DNA from: DASQFI01 sp035633215
GTDB taxonomy: Bacteria; Acidobacteriota; Vicinamibacteria; Vicinamibacterales; SCN-69-37
Direction: 5' to 3'
NCBI GenBank assembly: GCA_035633215.1
Contig: DASQFI010000039.1
Location: 248,001 to 312,000, forward strand
DNA length: 64,000 bases
Part shown: positions 50,544 through 59,461 of the stretch, in pieces
How positions within the stretch are numbered: the stretch's first letter is position 1
How the letters are laid out: each line of letters begins with the position of its first letter
Made by a program: the position numbers and the translations under genes
Notes under the pieces: model-generated
Databases searched by the model: none
Told to the model about the DNA's origin: nothing
The model's input: only the letters and a program-made list of their open reading frames with translations

Positions 50544-52202
50544 ATGACCCTTCGTGCCGCGATTCTCGTTCTCGCCGTGACGTCGCTCTCCCTCCAGGCG
50601 CAGAGTTCGGCGCCGGCGATCGATTCCATCCGTCAGGATGACCTCAGGGCGGACCTGTTCTTTCTCGGGTCCGACGCGATGCGGGGGCGTCTGACGAACA
50701 CTCCCGAGAACCTCATTGCGTCCGAATGGATCAAGGCCCGGTTCGAGCGGCTGGGTCTGGCGCCGGCGGTGCCCGGCTACTTCCAGAACTACAACCTGAT
50801 GACGGTGACGCTCGGAGAGGGCAACGCGCTCGAGATCATGGAGGGCGGCAGCGCGTCGCCAGTCGCCCACGGGCAGGGCTTCTCCACCCAGCGATTCAGC
50901 GCGACCGGCGAGGCGCGCGGACCGGTCGTGTTCGCCGGGTACGGCATCTCAGCGCCGGATCTCGATCACGACGACTATCGCGCCGCCGATTTGATCAAAG
51001 GCTCAATCGTCCTGGTCGTCGACCACGAGCCCGGCGAACGCGATCCGAACAGCCCGTTCGACGGCGTCGTGACGTCAGACGCCGGCGGCGCGCTTCGCAA
51101 GGCGCAAGCCGCACAGTCAAAGGGCGCGGCGGGGATTCTGTACGTCTCGGACGTGCATAACCATCCCGGCGCAGCGGCCAACACCGGCGCCAACTTCTGG
51201 CCACAACAGCCGTCGCGGCTCGGCTCGTACTCGCTGGCGGGATGGATGGAGAGCATCAAGATTCCGGCGGCGCAGATTTCGGTCGAGCTGGCCACCCGGC
51301 TGATCAAAGACACCGGCAAGACGCTCGAGGATCTCTCGAAGTCGGCGGACACACCGCGCGGCGCCGCCGCGGTCCGACTGCCGAGCGTCGAGGTGCGATT
51401 GACCACGGCCGTCAATCGCCAGCCGCTGCCGGATCGAAATGTCCTGGCCAAGATCGAGGGCTCCGACGCGCGCCTGCGCGACGAGTGGGTCGTCATCTCC
51501 GCGCACTTCGACCACGACGGCGCCAACGGCCCGCAAATCATGAACGGGGCCGACGACGACGGGTCGGGCACGGTGGGATTGCTCGAGATCGCGGAGGCGT
51601 ACGCGCTTGCGGCGAAAGCGGGTCAGCGTCCGCGCCGATCCATCCTCTTCGCCGCGTTCAACTCCGAAGAGCGCGGGCTGCTCGGGGCGTGGGCGTACAC
51701 GCTGCAGCCGATCGCGCCGCTGGACAAGACGGTCGCGGTGCTGAACATGGACATGATCGGCCGCAACGAGGAAGTGCCGGCGCCGGATCCGGCGGCGGCC
51801 GCGGGCGGGCGCGGAGGCAATCCGCGCTTCAACGGGCTCGATCCACAAACGGCGGACTCCAATGCCAACGCGCTGAACATCATCGGCTCGGTGCGCAGCC
51901 CCGATCTCAAGGCCCAGGTCGAGTCAGCCAACAAGGTCGCCGACCTCCAAATCCGGTACCGCTACGACAACAACGTGTCGCAGCTCATGCGCCGAAGCGA
52001 TCAGTGGCCCTTCATCCAGAACGGCGTGCCGGGCATCTGGATCTTCACGGGCCTGCATCCCGACTACCACACCGTCAACGACGATCCGGATCGGATCAAT
52101 TACGTGAAGATGGAAAAGATCCTGCGGCTGGTCCATCAGATGAGCTGGACGATCGCGCAGCAGGACGGCCGACCGGGGTTGCTGCCCAGAGCAAAGACAT
52201 GA
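50544..52202 (+). CDS. Exported M28 family zinc aminopeptidase
   Basis: This is a secreted metallopeptidase of 552 residues. A signal peptide (MTLRAAILVLAVTSLSLQA) and a PA-like insert around residues 100-250 are followed by the catalytic M28 domain. Metal ligands are in ISAHFDHDG (His), NGADDDGSG (Asp), NSEERG (Glu-Glu) and NMDMIGR (Asp), with a final His in LHPDYHTVNDD. It probably cleaves N-terminal residues from peptides in the periplasm or outside the cell. The last codon before the stop (ACATGA) lies within the tandem-repeat word of the adjacent palindrome. Confidence 0.93.
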   Translation: MTLRAAILVLAVTSLSLQAQSSAPAIDSIRQDDLRADLFFLGSDAMRGRLTNTPENLIASEWIKARFERLGLAPAVPGYFQNYNLMTVTLGEGNALEIMEGGSASPVAHGQGFSTQRFSATGEARGPVVFAGYGISAPDLDHDDYRAADLIKGSIVLVVDHEPGERDPNSPFDGVVTSDAGGALRKAQAAQSKGAAGILYVSDVHNHPGAAANTGANFWPQQPSRLGSYSLAGWMESIKIPAAQISVELATRLIKDTGKTLEDLSKSADTPRGAAAVRLPSVEVRLTTAVNRQPLPDRNVLAKIEGSDARLRDEWVVISAHFDHDGANGPQIMNGADDDGSGTVGLLEIAEAYALAAKAGQRPRRSILFAAFNSEERGLLGAWAYTLQPIAPLDKTVAVLNMDMIGRNEEVPAPDPAAAAGGRGGNPRFNGLDPQTADSNANALNIIGSVRSPDLKAQVESANKVADLQIRYRYDNNVSQLMRRSDQWPFIQNGVPGIWIFTGLHPDYHTVNDDPDRINYVKMEKILRLVHQMSWTIAQQDGRPGLLPRAKT

Positions 52203-52325
52203 AGAACGTGAAGACATGAAGCACGTGAAGACATGAAGCACGTGAAGACATGAAGCACATGAAGGCATGAAGGGCATGAAGACAAGCGCTTGTCTTCATG
52301 CCCTTCATGTCTTCACGTGCTTCAT
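52199..52325. repeat. Palindromic tandem array, word CATGAAG, with 38-bp perfect palindrome
   Basis: Left arm: repeated GACATGAAGCACGTGAAG words. Right arm: the complement (CTTCATGTCTTCACGTGC). The centre at 52269-52306 is a perfect 38-base palindrome without a loop (GAAGGGCATGAAGACAAGC and its complement), and partial pairing extends the symmetry to about 80 bases. It separates two convergent genes and supplies the TGA stop of both. It could act as a bidirectional terminator. Confidence 0.9.
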
Positions 52326-52828
52326 GTCAGTTTTTTCAGGATCTGGATCTGCCCCGCGTGATAGACGTCGTGCGCGGTGATGCCGGCGATGAGATCCGCA
52401 TTGGTGAACTTGCTGCCCGAGGCTCGGCGCGTGAGGTCGCGCGGACTGAGCGAGACCACGGCCGCGCGCAACTGGCGGTGCATCCGTTCGAGGAGGGCGA
52501 GATCTGACTTCCAGGCTCTCAGCCCAGCGTGATCGCGTGACGGCCGCTCGAACCAGTTCGATCCGTCGAGCGGGAATGATCCGCGTTTCGCGTCCGTGAG
52601 CCGCCGCCAGACCGCGTACTTCCAATAGGCGGCGTGGACCGCCAACTCCCAGATGTTGTGGCGCCCCGGCGCCGGCCGCGCCGATGCGCGCGGCACGGTC
52701 AGCCCGCGCAGCGAGCCCTTGAGATTCGTCCCGTGCCATGACTGCCGGTCGTAAGCCTGATCCAGGGCGGCGACGAGATGCCGAATTTGGGCTCGTCGCT
52801 CATGAAGCAAGCTCCCGCCCTCCTTCAT
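52322..52828 (-). CDS. DinB family protein
   Basis: This is a 168-residue four-helix protein of the DinB/YfiT-like group, many of which bind a metal ion with three histidines. Candidate ligands are in IWELAVHAAYWKYAVWRRL, and in TAHDVYHAGQIQILKKL near the C-terminus, which is the strongest DinB signature. The function of such proteins ranges from thiol transfer to stress responses and cannot be fixed here. The start (ACATGAAGG) and the stop (ACATGA) both lie in the CATGAAG repeat word. Confidence 0.8.
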   Translation of the reverse strand: MKEGGSLLHERRAQIRHLVAALDQAYDRQSWHGTNLKGSLRGLTVPRASARPAPGRHNIWELAVHAAYWKYAVWRRLTDAKRGSFPLDGSNWFERPSRDHAGLRAWKSDLALLERMHRQLRAAVVSLSPRDLTRRASGSKFTNADLIAGITAHDVYHAGQIQILKKLT

Positions 52829-52857
52829 GTCCTTTACCGCTTCAATACCTTCATGCC

Positions 52858-54936
52858 TCAGCGGACGCGGAAGACGAGATCCCGCCGGACGTTGGAGCTG
52901 CCGGGCGTCGCGACCGTGATGCTGAGCAGATGCGGTCCGTGCGAGAGCGTCGCGAGGGGCAGCAGGATCTCGAACGGGGCGCCGCGCGTCGCGTCGAATC
53001 CCTCCGGGGCGATCGTGCCCGAGACGTCCAGCAGCGGCTTGTCGTCGATATCCAGAATCCTCGTCGTCACCGTCACGGGCGCGATCGGTGTCGCGCCACC
53101 CTGGAAGACGCGCAGGAACGCGATGACGGTGTCACTCGGCGAGAAATCGCGCGCGCTGGTGGGCGTGACCGGCAGGATCGACGCCAGGACGTCGGTCCTG
53201 GCCACGGGCGGGTCAGTCCGGGTGCCGAGGACGATGCTCGACGCGGTGACGACCGGACGCGTGAAATCGGGGACCTCGATGTCCGCGTACACCGTGCCGC
53301 TCCGGTCGAGCGCCGCGCTCGTCGCGTTGAGACGCACCGTGTGCCGGCCCGGCGCAAGCGACAACCGCTGGTAGACGTCGTAGCGCAACTCGTCGCCGGT
53401 GGTCGACTGCAACGTGAGGTTGACTTTTTCCTGCACGGGCGGTCCAGCGCGGCCCTCGGCGTCGTAGAGCGTCCGCACGACGGTCAGGGTTTCTGAAATC
53501 GCGCCGCGTACGGCCGGCAGGCGGACGGTGAGGACGAGCGCGACGTCGGTGTGCTTTCCGGTCGCGGCCGATCGGGCGATCGGCGCCGCCGCGGCCCGCA
53601 ACACGAGCCCCGCCGGACTGTACATCCCCACGAGACCCAGGTCGGACGTCGCCGGCGTCGCGCGCTGCTCGGCAGTCGCGAGCGTGCCCTCGCGCGGGGC
53701 GTAGTAGCCGGAGCGCGAGCGCACGGTCATTCCCGGCCGCTTCACTTTCACGTCGACCTTGCGGAACTTGCCGTCCGGCCGGCCGTTCGACGTCTGATAG
53801 CCGACCAGGTAGTACGAGCCGGCCTCCTCGAAGATCTGATCGATGTCAGGCTCAAACGCGTCGGTATTCACAATGGCGCGCGCGCCGGTGTGCTCGGCCG
53901 CGATCTGCAGGAACTCCCGGCGGGTTCGCGCCGCGCGCTGGGCGGCGCCGGCCGGCATCACTCGTTCGGCCGGCCGGCCGGCGCGGCGGATCGGATTGGT
54001 GAGGTAGTTCTCGTATCCGCGGTACCCGGCCGGATCGATGCCGTAGATATTGATGTTTCCACGCTGCGCTTTGCGAAAGACGTCCTGCATGATTGACGCC
54101 AGTTCGCCCGCACATCCGCGGGTCGCCACGAAATCAATGGGCAGGCCCACGCTCACGAAAAAGACCGTCTTGCGGCGATTCGGCACGGTCGCCAGCCGGG
54201 ACGCGACCGTATCGAGCACCGGAATGGTCGGCTGCGCGCGCTGGCACTGGCTCCGCATCAACGCGGGACTGAACCGCTGCGGCATGTCGCCTCCGCCGGG
54301 CCCCGGACCCATCGGCGTGGCCGGAATCCATCGCACCTCGGGCGGATCGAACTTGTCCACGGCTTCGATGAGCTTGGCGCGATCGTCGGTGAAATCCTGC
54401 GTCTTGCCCGCCTGCTGCGGAAAGATCACCGCTGCCACGTCCGACGGTCCGAGCTGATCGATGACGTACCGGCCGACGGCCCGCGCGGCCATGATGATGT
54501 CGAGATCGTCGAACGGGATGTTCCAGTCGTCCATGACGATCGCGACGAGCCGGCCGTCGCCGACCTGATCGGAGAGGTCGTTGGCGGCGACGTCGCGCGG
54601 CACGTGGCGCATCCACGCGCTCGGCGCCGGATCGTTTTCGGCCATGTCGATCTCGGACACGGCGACGAGCCGCTGCGGCTTGCCGTCTTCGGTCACCGTG
54701 AAGTCGTCGACGGTGAGACCGCGCACGGGACGGCGATCCTTGTCGAGGACCGAGACGTCGAGCCGAATGACGTCGACTTCCCCGCGAAACACCGGTTGCT
54801 GCGGAGAGGTTGGCGGCTGCGCTGGCGGCTGACCCTGGGGCGGCGGCGTCTGTTGCGCAGGCGGCGCCTGCTGCGCGCCCCCCGCGAGGACAGCGCATGC
54901 GAGCAGACAAACGACTGAAGCCGTTCTCACTGGCAC
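52858..54936 (-). CDS. Exported VWA-domain protein (VWFA-related acidobacterial type)
   Basis: This is a secreted or surface protein of 692 residues. I chose the GTG at 54936 because AGAAGG precedes it at proper distance and it starts a clean signal (VPVRTASVVCLLACAVLAGG). A Pro/Gln-rich linker follows. A lead-in (VIRLDVSVLDKDRRPVRGLTVDDFTVTEDGKPQ) precedes a von Willebrand A domain at about 105-330 with a modified MIDAS (AIVMDDWNIP in place of DxSxS). Ig-like or carboxypeptidase-regulatory-like strands complete the protein. The type is abundant in Acidobacteriota and of unknown role, perhaps adhesion. Confidence 0.85.
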   Translation of the reverse strand: MPVRTASVVCLLACAVLAGGAQQAPPAQQTPPPQGQPPAQPPTSPQQPVFRGEVDVIRLDVSVLDKDRRPVRGLTVDDFTVTEDGKPQRLVAVSEIDMAENDPAPSAWMRHVPRDVAANDLSDQVGDGRLVAIVMDDWNIPFDDLDIIMAARAVGRYVIDQLGPSDVAAVIFPQQAGKTQDFTDDRAKLIEAVDKFDPPEVRWIPATPMGPGPGGGDMPQRFSPALMRSQCQRAQPTIPVLDTVASRLATVPNRRKTVFFVSVGLPIDFVATRGCAGELASIMQDVFRKAQRGNINIYGIDPAGYRGYENYLTNPIRRAGRPAERVMPAGAAQRAARTRREFLQIAAEHTGARAIVNTDAFEPDIDQIFEEAGSYYLVGYQTSNGRPDGKFRKVDVKVKRPGMTVRSRSGYYAPREGTLATAEQRATPATSDLGLVGMYSPAGLVLRAAAAPIARSAATGKHTDVALVLTVRLPAVRGAISETLTVVRTLYDAEGRAGPPVQEKVNLTLQSTTGDELRYDVYQRLSLAPGRHTVRLNATSAALDRSGTVYADIEVPDFTRPVVTASSIVLGTRTDPPVARTDVLASILPVTPTSARDFSPSDTVIAFLRVFQGGATPIAPVTVTTRILDIDDKPLLDVSGTIAPEGFDATRGAPFEILLPLATLSHGPHLLSITVATPGSSNVRRDLVFRVR

Positions 54937-54973
54937 TCGACACCTTCTGGAGGAGCTGGCTGGGAATAGTGTA

Positions 54974-55008
54974 ACGTCGAACTTCAAACTTCAAACTTCG
55001 AACTTCAG
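54974..55008. repeat. Short array, word AACTTCAAACTTCGAACTTC
   Basis: About four copies of a CGAACTTCAAACTTC-like word fill the spacer between the VWA gene and the upstream gene. The TGA stop codon (54991-54993) of the upstream gene lies inside the array. Confidence 0.75.
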
Positions 55009-56646
55009 ACGGACACCTTCGTTAGTGGCGCGCGTCGAGCGGCGTCCCGCGCGAAGATCCAGCGACTTCTGCTCGCCGTCGCGAAGGCTCACGCGCGTCG
55101 CCCGGGCGACGAGCGGCTCGAGGACGTCGGCTGCGCGCCAGTTGACGGGATCGAGATCGGGTACCGCCGCGACGAAGTAGTCGCCCGGCGGCAGATCCAC
55201 AAAGACGAAGCGGCCGTTCGTAGCTGGCCGTCGATGCATCAGTCGCTGGAACGGCGGGGACCAGAGCGCGCGGTTCGTCGGGAACGCCACCACATAGCAC
55301 GCGGAGATCGGTGCGCCCGTGGACGTCGTGACGAGGCCGGAAAGTTTCGTGTGCAGGTCTGAAAACGTCAGTTCGATACCCGTCATGCTTCCGGTCGCGA
55401 GACTGAATTCGAGCGGCGTGTCGAACAGATCGCGCCCGTCCTTCACGGCCGACCGCAAACGCCAGCCCGGAGCCAGACCGGGCACGTAGTCCTCGATCTG
55501 ATACACGCCAGGCAGAATGCTCCGTTCGAACGTGCCGTCAGGTCGCACTTCTGTCAGGGTCGGCTTCACGCCATCCTGCTGCAGACCAACGCGCACCGTG
55601 CCCGGATCGGGGAGCGCTATCGAGCGGCCCACGAACGTCACGCGGCCCGAAAAGACGAGCGGGGGCTGCAATCTGAGCATCACGCCGGGCGCGTCCATCG
55701 TCGGCACGTCCACGGTTTCGACGGCCCAGAGCGTCGCCGGATCCGACGGCAGCGCGTCGGACGCCGGTGTGAGGTACGCGCGCAGACCGTACCGGCCGGG
55801 AAAGAGATCTTCGAAGGCGAACTCGCCGTTCGGTCCAGACGTGCGCGTCAGACGGCCACGGCCGCCTCCCCACGCGAGAGGAATCGCAAACACCTGGACG
55901 CCGGCGGCGGGAAGTCCCCCAACGTCAAGAATCACGCCTGCCAGGCTGGCGGGACTTTCCTCCACGAGCGTGATGTCGATGCCGTCCCGCTCCTCGCCGC
56001 GATCGAGCCGGACGGTCGCCGCCTGACTTGGCGACGTCGTCCCACCATGGAAGACCGGCACGGTCTTTCGTTCGTCAGCCGGCATCGCGAGCACCTTGTA
56101 CTCGCCGGCACGAACGCCCTCCACACGATAGACGCCGCGTTCGTCGCTGTGTCCGACGGCGACAATGCCGTTGCCGTCTTTCGGCGTGACATAGACGGAC
56201 ATTCCCGTCGCCGGACCGCCATCGGCGTCACGCACCGTGCCGCCAATCGCGCCGGTGCGAACGAGAGTGAGGATGAGAGCCTCGACTCGCTGACCTTCGT
56301 CGAGGGCGATGGGCGTGCCCTCGCCCTCTGGCCTGAGCGCGCCGTACTCGGTCGGGAGATATCCGGATTTCTCGGCGCGGAGGTGATAGAGATCGACAGC
56401 GAGGGCGGTGAACGCGAACCGGCCCCTCTCGTCGCTGACAGCCGTCTCCCGCTTCCACGCGGAGTTCATCAGCGTGAGCGTCACGCCGGCGACCGGCGCG
56501 CCGTCCACGCCGGCGACGACACCCGACACGCGCGCCGTGCCGCGGACATCCCGCGGAGGCCTCGCCGATGACACCTGCGAGAACAGCGGCGCCGTGGCCG
56601 TTCCAAAGACGGCAAGGAGAAGAACACTGCGGATGACGTTGGTCAT
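54991..56646 (-). CDS. Exported carboxypeptidase-regulatory-like domain protein
   Basis: This is a secreted protein of 551 residues with a signal peptide (SVLLLAVFGTATAPLFSQ). It has repeated beta-sandwich domains of the carboxypeptidase D regulatory type: SGVVAGVDGAPVAGVTLTLM...DERGRFAFTAL, GGTVRDADGGPATGMSVYVT...DERGVYRVEGV, and AGVILDVGGLPAAGVQVFAI...NGEFAFEDL. Such domains occur in surface or TonB-related proteins. The role is unknown. The C-terminal residues GVRLKFEV are encoded by the adjacent repeat array and are unlikely to be part of the fold. Confidence 0.75.
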   Translation of the reverse strand: MTNVIRSVLLLAVFGTATAPLFSQVSSARPPRDVRGTARVSGVVAGVDGAPVAGVTLTLMNSAWKRETAVSDERGRFAFTALAVDLYHLRAEKSGYLPTEYGALRPEGEGTPIALDEGQRVEALILTLVRTGAIGGTVRDADGGPATGMSVYVTPKDGNGIVAVGHSDERGVYRVEGVRAGEYKVLAMPADERKTVPVFHGGTTSPSQAATVRLDRGEERDGIDITLVEESPASLAGVILDVGGLPAAGVQVFAIPLAWGGGRGRLTRTSGPNGEFAFEDLFPGRYGLRAYLTPASDALPSDPATLWAVETVDVPTMDAPGVMLRLQPPLVFSGRVTFVGRSIALPDPGTVRVGLQQDGVKPTLTEVRPDGTFERSILPGVYQIEDYVPGLAPGWRLRSAVKDGRDLFDTPLEFSLATGSMTGIELTFSDLHTKLSGLVTTSTGAPISACYVVAFPTNRALWSPPFQRLMHRRPATNGRFVFVDLPPGDYFVAAVPDLDPVNWRAADVLEPLVARATRVSLRDGEQKSLDLRAGRRSTRATNEGVRLKFEV

Positions 56647-56658
56647 GTGGCGCTTTAA

Positions 56659-57174
56659 CTAGGTCATCGCGACGGCCGAGTCGTCGCTATGCATCATCAC
56701 CGCCAGGTACCAACCCAGCATCACCAGCCACGGCAGCTCGGGCAGGGCCTTCGCGGCCGGAAGGATTTCCATCTCGCCACGGAGTTTCAGGCCTTGATGC
56801 GTTTGATACTTGATCAACGATACCCCGCCAGCCGCGGCAAATTCATATCGCGAATGCCAGAAGTTGGTGTTCGCCTGAATCTGGTCCCCGCCAGGTAACT
56901 CAAGCGTCCCGCCACCAGTCCAGGTGTTGTTGCGGAACACGCCGAGGTCAGCTTCCTGATCGCAGGCTCTGATGGAAACGCGTGTCTGAAGAAACCCTTG
57001 CCGCTTGAACGTCCAGCACCCGGGCTCGAGCCGGGCCGTTGCCAGCGAGCCGAAGGAGCTGCGGAACCGCAAGGTGCCGATCACTTCAGTGCCTCGAGAC
57101 AGGTCGTACTCGGAGGTCATGAGGCGTGGCTGGCTCCACGAGAGCTCCTCACCGATCAGGTCCTGGATCTTCAT
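56659..57174 (-). CDS. Hypothetical 171-residue beta-rich protein
   Basis: I do not recognise this protein. The ATG at 57174 (MKIQDLIGEELSWSQPRLM) follows an in-frame ATG four codons earlier. The sequence is mixed beta, with short strands (YDLSRGTEVIGTLRFRSSFG, CWTFKRQGFLQTRVSIRACD, LELPGGDQIQANTNFWHSRY) and a C-terminal hydrophobic helix (LPWLVMLGWYLAVMMHSDDS). It has no signal peptide. The pattern loosely resembles LURP-one/Tubby-like sheets, but this is uncertain. It sits between the carboxypeptidase-regulatory-like gene and a methyltransferase. Confidence 0.6.
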   Translation of the reverse strand: MKIQDLIGEELSWSQPRLMTSEYDLSRGTEVIGTLRFRSSFGSLATARLEPGCWTFKRQGFLQTRVSIRACDQEADLGVFRNNTWTGGGTLELPGGDQIQANTNFWHSRYEFAAAGGVSLIKYQTHQGLKLRGEMEILPAAKALPELPWLVMLGWYLAVMMHSDDSAVAMT

Positions 57175-57198
57175 GACTGTCTCCATGGACGATCGTGC

Positions 57199-57792
57199 TC
57201 ACGCCTTGATGGCGATGAACACCACATGATGCTCGGGATACTGATCCCGGTCCATCAGCACGCATGTGCATCCTCGATCGCGCAGAACCGCCAGGTAGTC
57301 GTCATCGGCGAGCGAGCTGTAATAGAAGGTGCGCCCCTCCATCTCGCCCGTGATCTCGCCGTTCACGCCGCCCGCGGTGAAAACCAGCACGCCACCGGGC
57401 GCGAGCGCATCGCAGAGCTTCTCGACGACCGGACCCTGGGCGCCATGCGGCACATGAAAAATGCTGTCCCAGGCAACGATGACGTCGTAGGTCCCGGGAG
57501 GATCCCAGGCGCAGATATCTTCACGGATGAACTGCGCGGTCGCGTGGCGCTTCGCGGCCCTCGACAGCATGGCTTCGGACACGTCCAGGCCGACGACCTG
57601 GAATCCCGCCTGAACGAGGGCGTTCATGATCGCACCTCCGGTGCCGCACCCGACGTCGAGCGCTCGCGACCTGCGCGAGACCAGATCGATTGTCCGCTGC
57701 ACGAACCGAAGTCCGGTCGTCCGCTGGTCTTGCTGCGCGTCCCACCAGGGCGCAATCGCGTCGTACTGACGACCGGTGGCTAACGGTTCCAT
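57199..57792 (-). CDS. Class I SAM-dependent methyltransferase
   Basis: This is a soluble methyltransferase of 197 residues. The start at the ATG at 57792 (MEPLATGRQYDAIAPWWDAQ) removes a long nonsensical upstream frame. Motif I is ALDVGCGTGGAIM, the acidic residue ending the next strand is in VVGLDVSEAML, and the post-I region is FIREDICAWDPPGTYDVIVAWDSIFHVPHGA. The substrate is unknown. It follows the VOC protein by eleven bases and may share its transcript. Confidence 0.85.
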   Translation of the reverse strand: MEPLATGRQYDAIAPWWDAQQDQRTTGLRFVQRTIDLVSRRSRALDVGCGTGGAIMNALVQAGFQVVGLDVSEAMLSRAAKRHATAQFIREDICAWDPPGTYDVIVAWDSIFHVPHGAQGPVVEKLCDALAPGGVLVFTAGGVNGEITGEMEGRTFYYSSLADDDYLAVLRDRGCTCVLMDRDQYPEHHVVFIAIKA

Positions 57793-57803
57793 GACTCGAG
57801 CGA

Positions 57804-58442
57804 TCAGCGTATCTGAACCAGCCCTGTCGCGGTTCGGATCGTCGCGATGAGCGCGGGGTGCGGTCCTGCGTCGACCTGCAGCTCGATACCAAGCGGCTCG
57901 AGGATCTTCCGCACGTGCGCAGGATCCGGGTGCTCCGCCGAGAATGAGACGAGCTCGACGCCGCCGGCCGCCGAACCCGCAGGATGCGGACTCGTGCCCC
58001 AGTCGATGAAGAACGGGACCAGGCCGTCGGCGATGACCGTCGTGGGATCGGTGAACGTCCAGCTGAGGGAGACGCCATCGGCGCACAGACGACTCCCGGA
58101 GCTGATGGCGCCCAGCCGGACGCCGTGTCGGACCCCGTCGGCAATGACCCGCTGCAGGGCCGTGGTGCGCGCGGCCCACGCGACCAACCTCGGTCCGCCG
58201 AGACGGTCGATGTCGAACCAGCGAGGCGCCGCTGGCGCCGGCTGTTCGGGATCTGGACCGACGATCTCCAGATACGACGCCGGTCCTATCGCGATCAGCG
58301 CGTTCCTGGTGCCGCGGCCGAGGTGCCGGCCGCCGGGAGAAGGACGCACGCCAAGCCGGCGCTCGAGTTCCGCGCACGACGCCTCGAGATCGTTCGTCGC
58401 GTAAACGAGGTGATCAACGCGATGAAGGAGGGACACGTTCAC
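57804..58442 (-). CDS. VOC/glyoxalase-like domain protein
   Basis: This is a 212-residue protein of the glyoxalase-like (VOC) superfamily. A GTG at 58442 (VNVSLLHRVDHLVYATNDLE) starts at the expected fold boundary. The blocks are HRVDHLVYATNDLEASCAEL, GTRNALIAIGPASYLEIVGP and WTFTDPTTVIADGLVPFFIDWG. Related proteins are dioxygenases or isomerases, or unassigned. The function is not predictable here. Confidence 0.7.
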   Translation of the reverse strand: MNVSLLHRVDHLVYATNDLEASCAELERRLGVRPSPGGRHLGRGTRNALIAIGPASYLEIVGPDPEQPAPAAPRWFDIDRLGGPRLVAWAARTTALQRVIADGVRHGVRLGAISSGSRLCADGVSLSWTFTDPTTVIADGLVPFFIDWGTSPHPAGSAAGGVELVSFSAEHPDPAHVRKILEPLGIELQVDAGPHPALIATIRTATGLVQIR

Positions 58443-58621
58443 CGAGGAGCAACGCTCCACGCGAGCGTCGTTACTTGAGGATGCGCTCTCGGTCGTACCA
58501 TGGCCCGGCGGTGTCGCCCGCCCTTCGACGTCGTCGCCGAGTCCCACAGGCCGACGAGCGGCGTCGTCTGCGGCATCGAAAAGAGCAGCGAAGAGAGAAC
58601 CGCGGTCGCAAAGGTGCGCAT
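58439..58621 (-). pseudogene. Possible remnant of an exported protein gene
   Basis: A short frame begins with a signal-like MRTFATAVLSSLLFSM, followed by QTTPLVGLWDSATTSKGG. It then loses similarity to any ordered protein before the VOC gene. It looks like the 5' end of a gene cut or frameshifted after about 35 codons. No downstream homologous frame was found, so it may also be a spurious ORF. Confidence 0.3.
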
Positions 58622-58647
58622 AGTTCGACTCAACTACTGTTGTCGGC

Positions 58648-59268
58648 CTACCGTGCCGCGTTCTCCAGCCGATCGGCAATCAGGCGATACACGGCCCTGT
58701 CGTTCATCATGAGCGTGTGAATCACCGGGAACAGGGCCGGTTCGTCGCGATCTGTCACCATCGTCTCCGACACTGCGACGAGACCATCGTTCGGCTCACC
58801 TTGAAACAGGGACCGTCTCCCGCGCCACCCGGCTGTCCCGGCGACGATCGTGTAGGGACTCGAGACCGCTGGCAGCTGATCGAACCACTCAGGGGATCCG
58901 AGACAGTCACCGCAGCTGCGGCGAAGCCACCGGTACGGGAGCCATCGCCGGGCCCGGACCGCGAGGCGCGGAGTCTGGTTTGGGGTGCCAAACATCACGA
59001 GGTGCCGCACGCGCAGCTCGGGCACGTGCGCGAGCGCTTCGCGCAGCACCAACCCGCCAAACGAATGGCCAATCAATCCGACCTCGGTGCCGTGCGCGCC
59101 GAGGCGCCGGAGACGCGCGATCAGGCGCGACACGATGCGGTCGTGGCTTTCGAGCAACGGCGAGTATGCGAAAAACGCCGGCCGGTGACCGGACTTCGAA
59201 AGCCGGCGGGCGAGGAACGCCATCGAGAGCGGCGATCGACCGAGTCCGTGGACGAGGAGCACCCTCAT
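58648..59268 (-). CDS. Alpha/beta hydrolase (lipase/acylhydrolase-like)
   Basis: This is a 206-residue hydrolase starting at the ATG at 59268 (MRVLLVHGLGRSPLSMAFL). The oxyanion strand is LLVHGLG, the nucleophile elbow is GLIGHSFGGLVLRE (Ser in GHSFG), a candidate Asp is in QGEPNDGLVAVSETM and the His is in FPVIHTLMMN. It has no signal peptide. Sequence and size fit PGAP1-like or small lipase-type hydrolases. The substrate is unknown. Confidence 0.82.
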   Translation of the reverse strand: MRVLLVHGLGRSPLSMAFLARRLSKSGHRPAFFAYSPLLESHDRIVSRLIARLRRLGAHGTEVGLIGHSFGGLVLREALAHVPELRVRHLVMFGTPNQTPRLAVRARRWLPYRWLRRSCGDCLGSPEWFDQLPAVSSPYTIVAGTAGWRGRRSLFQGEPNDGLVAVSETMVTDRDEPALFPVIHTLMMNDRAVYRLIADRLENAAR

Positions 59269-59425
59269 GGGCACCTCACGATTTCGACTGAATTCCAACC
59301 CGTTGCCCGCCAAAGGAACGTGAGAACGGCTCGAGCATACGCTCCGGTCAGCGTTCCTGTCGTAAGAAAGGATTGAGAAGTTATGAGTCTGGCGTGATTC
59401 CTGGCCTCATCGCTGAGCCGTCTTG

Positions 59426-59454
59426 CCTCCAGGTGACGCACTACCGTCTGGAGG
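59426..59454 (+). promoter_or_regulatory. Hairpin overlapping a Shine-Dalgarno
   Basis: CCTCCAG (59426-59432) pairs with CTGGAGG (59448-59454), whose GGAGG is the ribosome binding site of the gene starting at 59462. The stem is seven bases with a 15-base loop. It may hide the site, but a match of this length can occur by chance. Confidence 0.3.
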
Positions 59455-59461
59455 AGTCCAC

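Noticed and set aside
48317..50547. Open frames of 600-730 codons overlapping the spermidine-synthase-like gene on both strands
   Set aside because: The sense frame has membrane helices and a Rossmann domain; the others are Arg/Asp/Gly-rich shadows without motifs.
52199..52325. CRISPR-like array or integron attachment site
   Set aside because: The direct words are contiguous and the region is a palindrome between convergent genes; no integrase is present.
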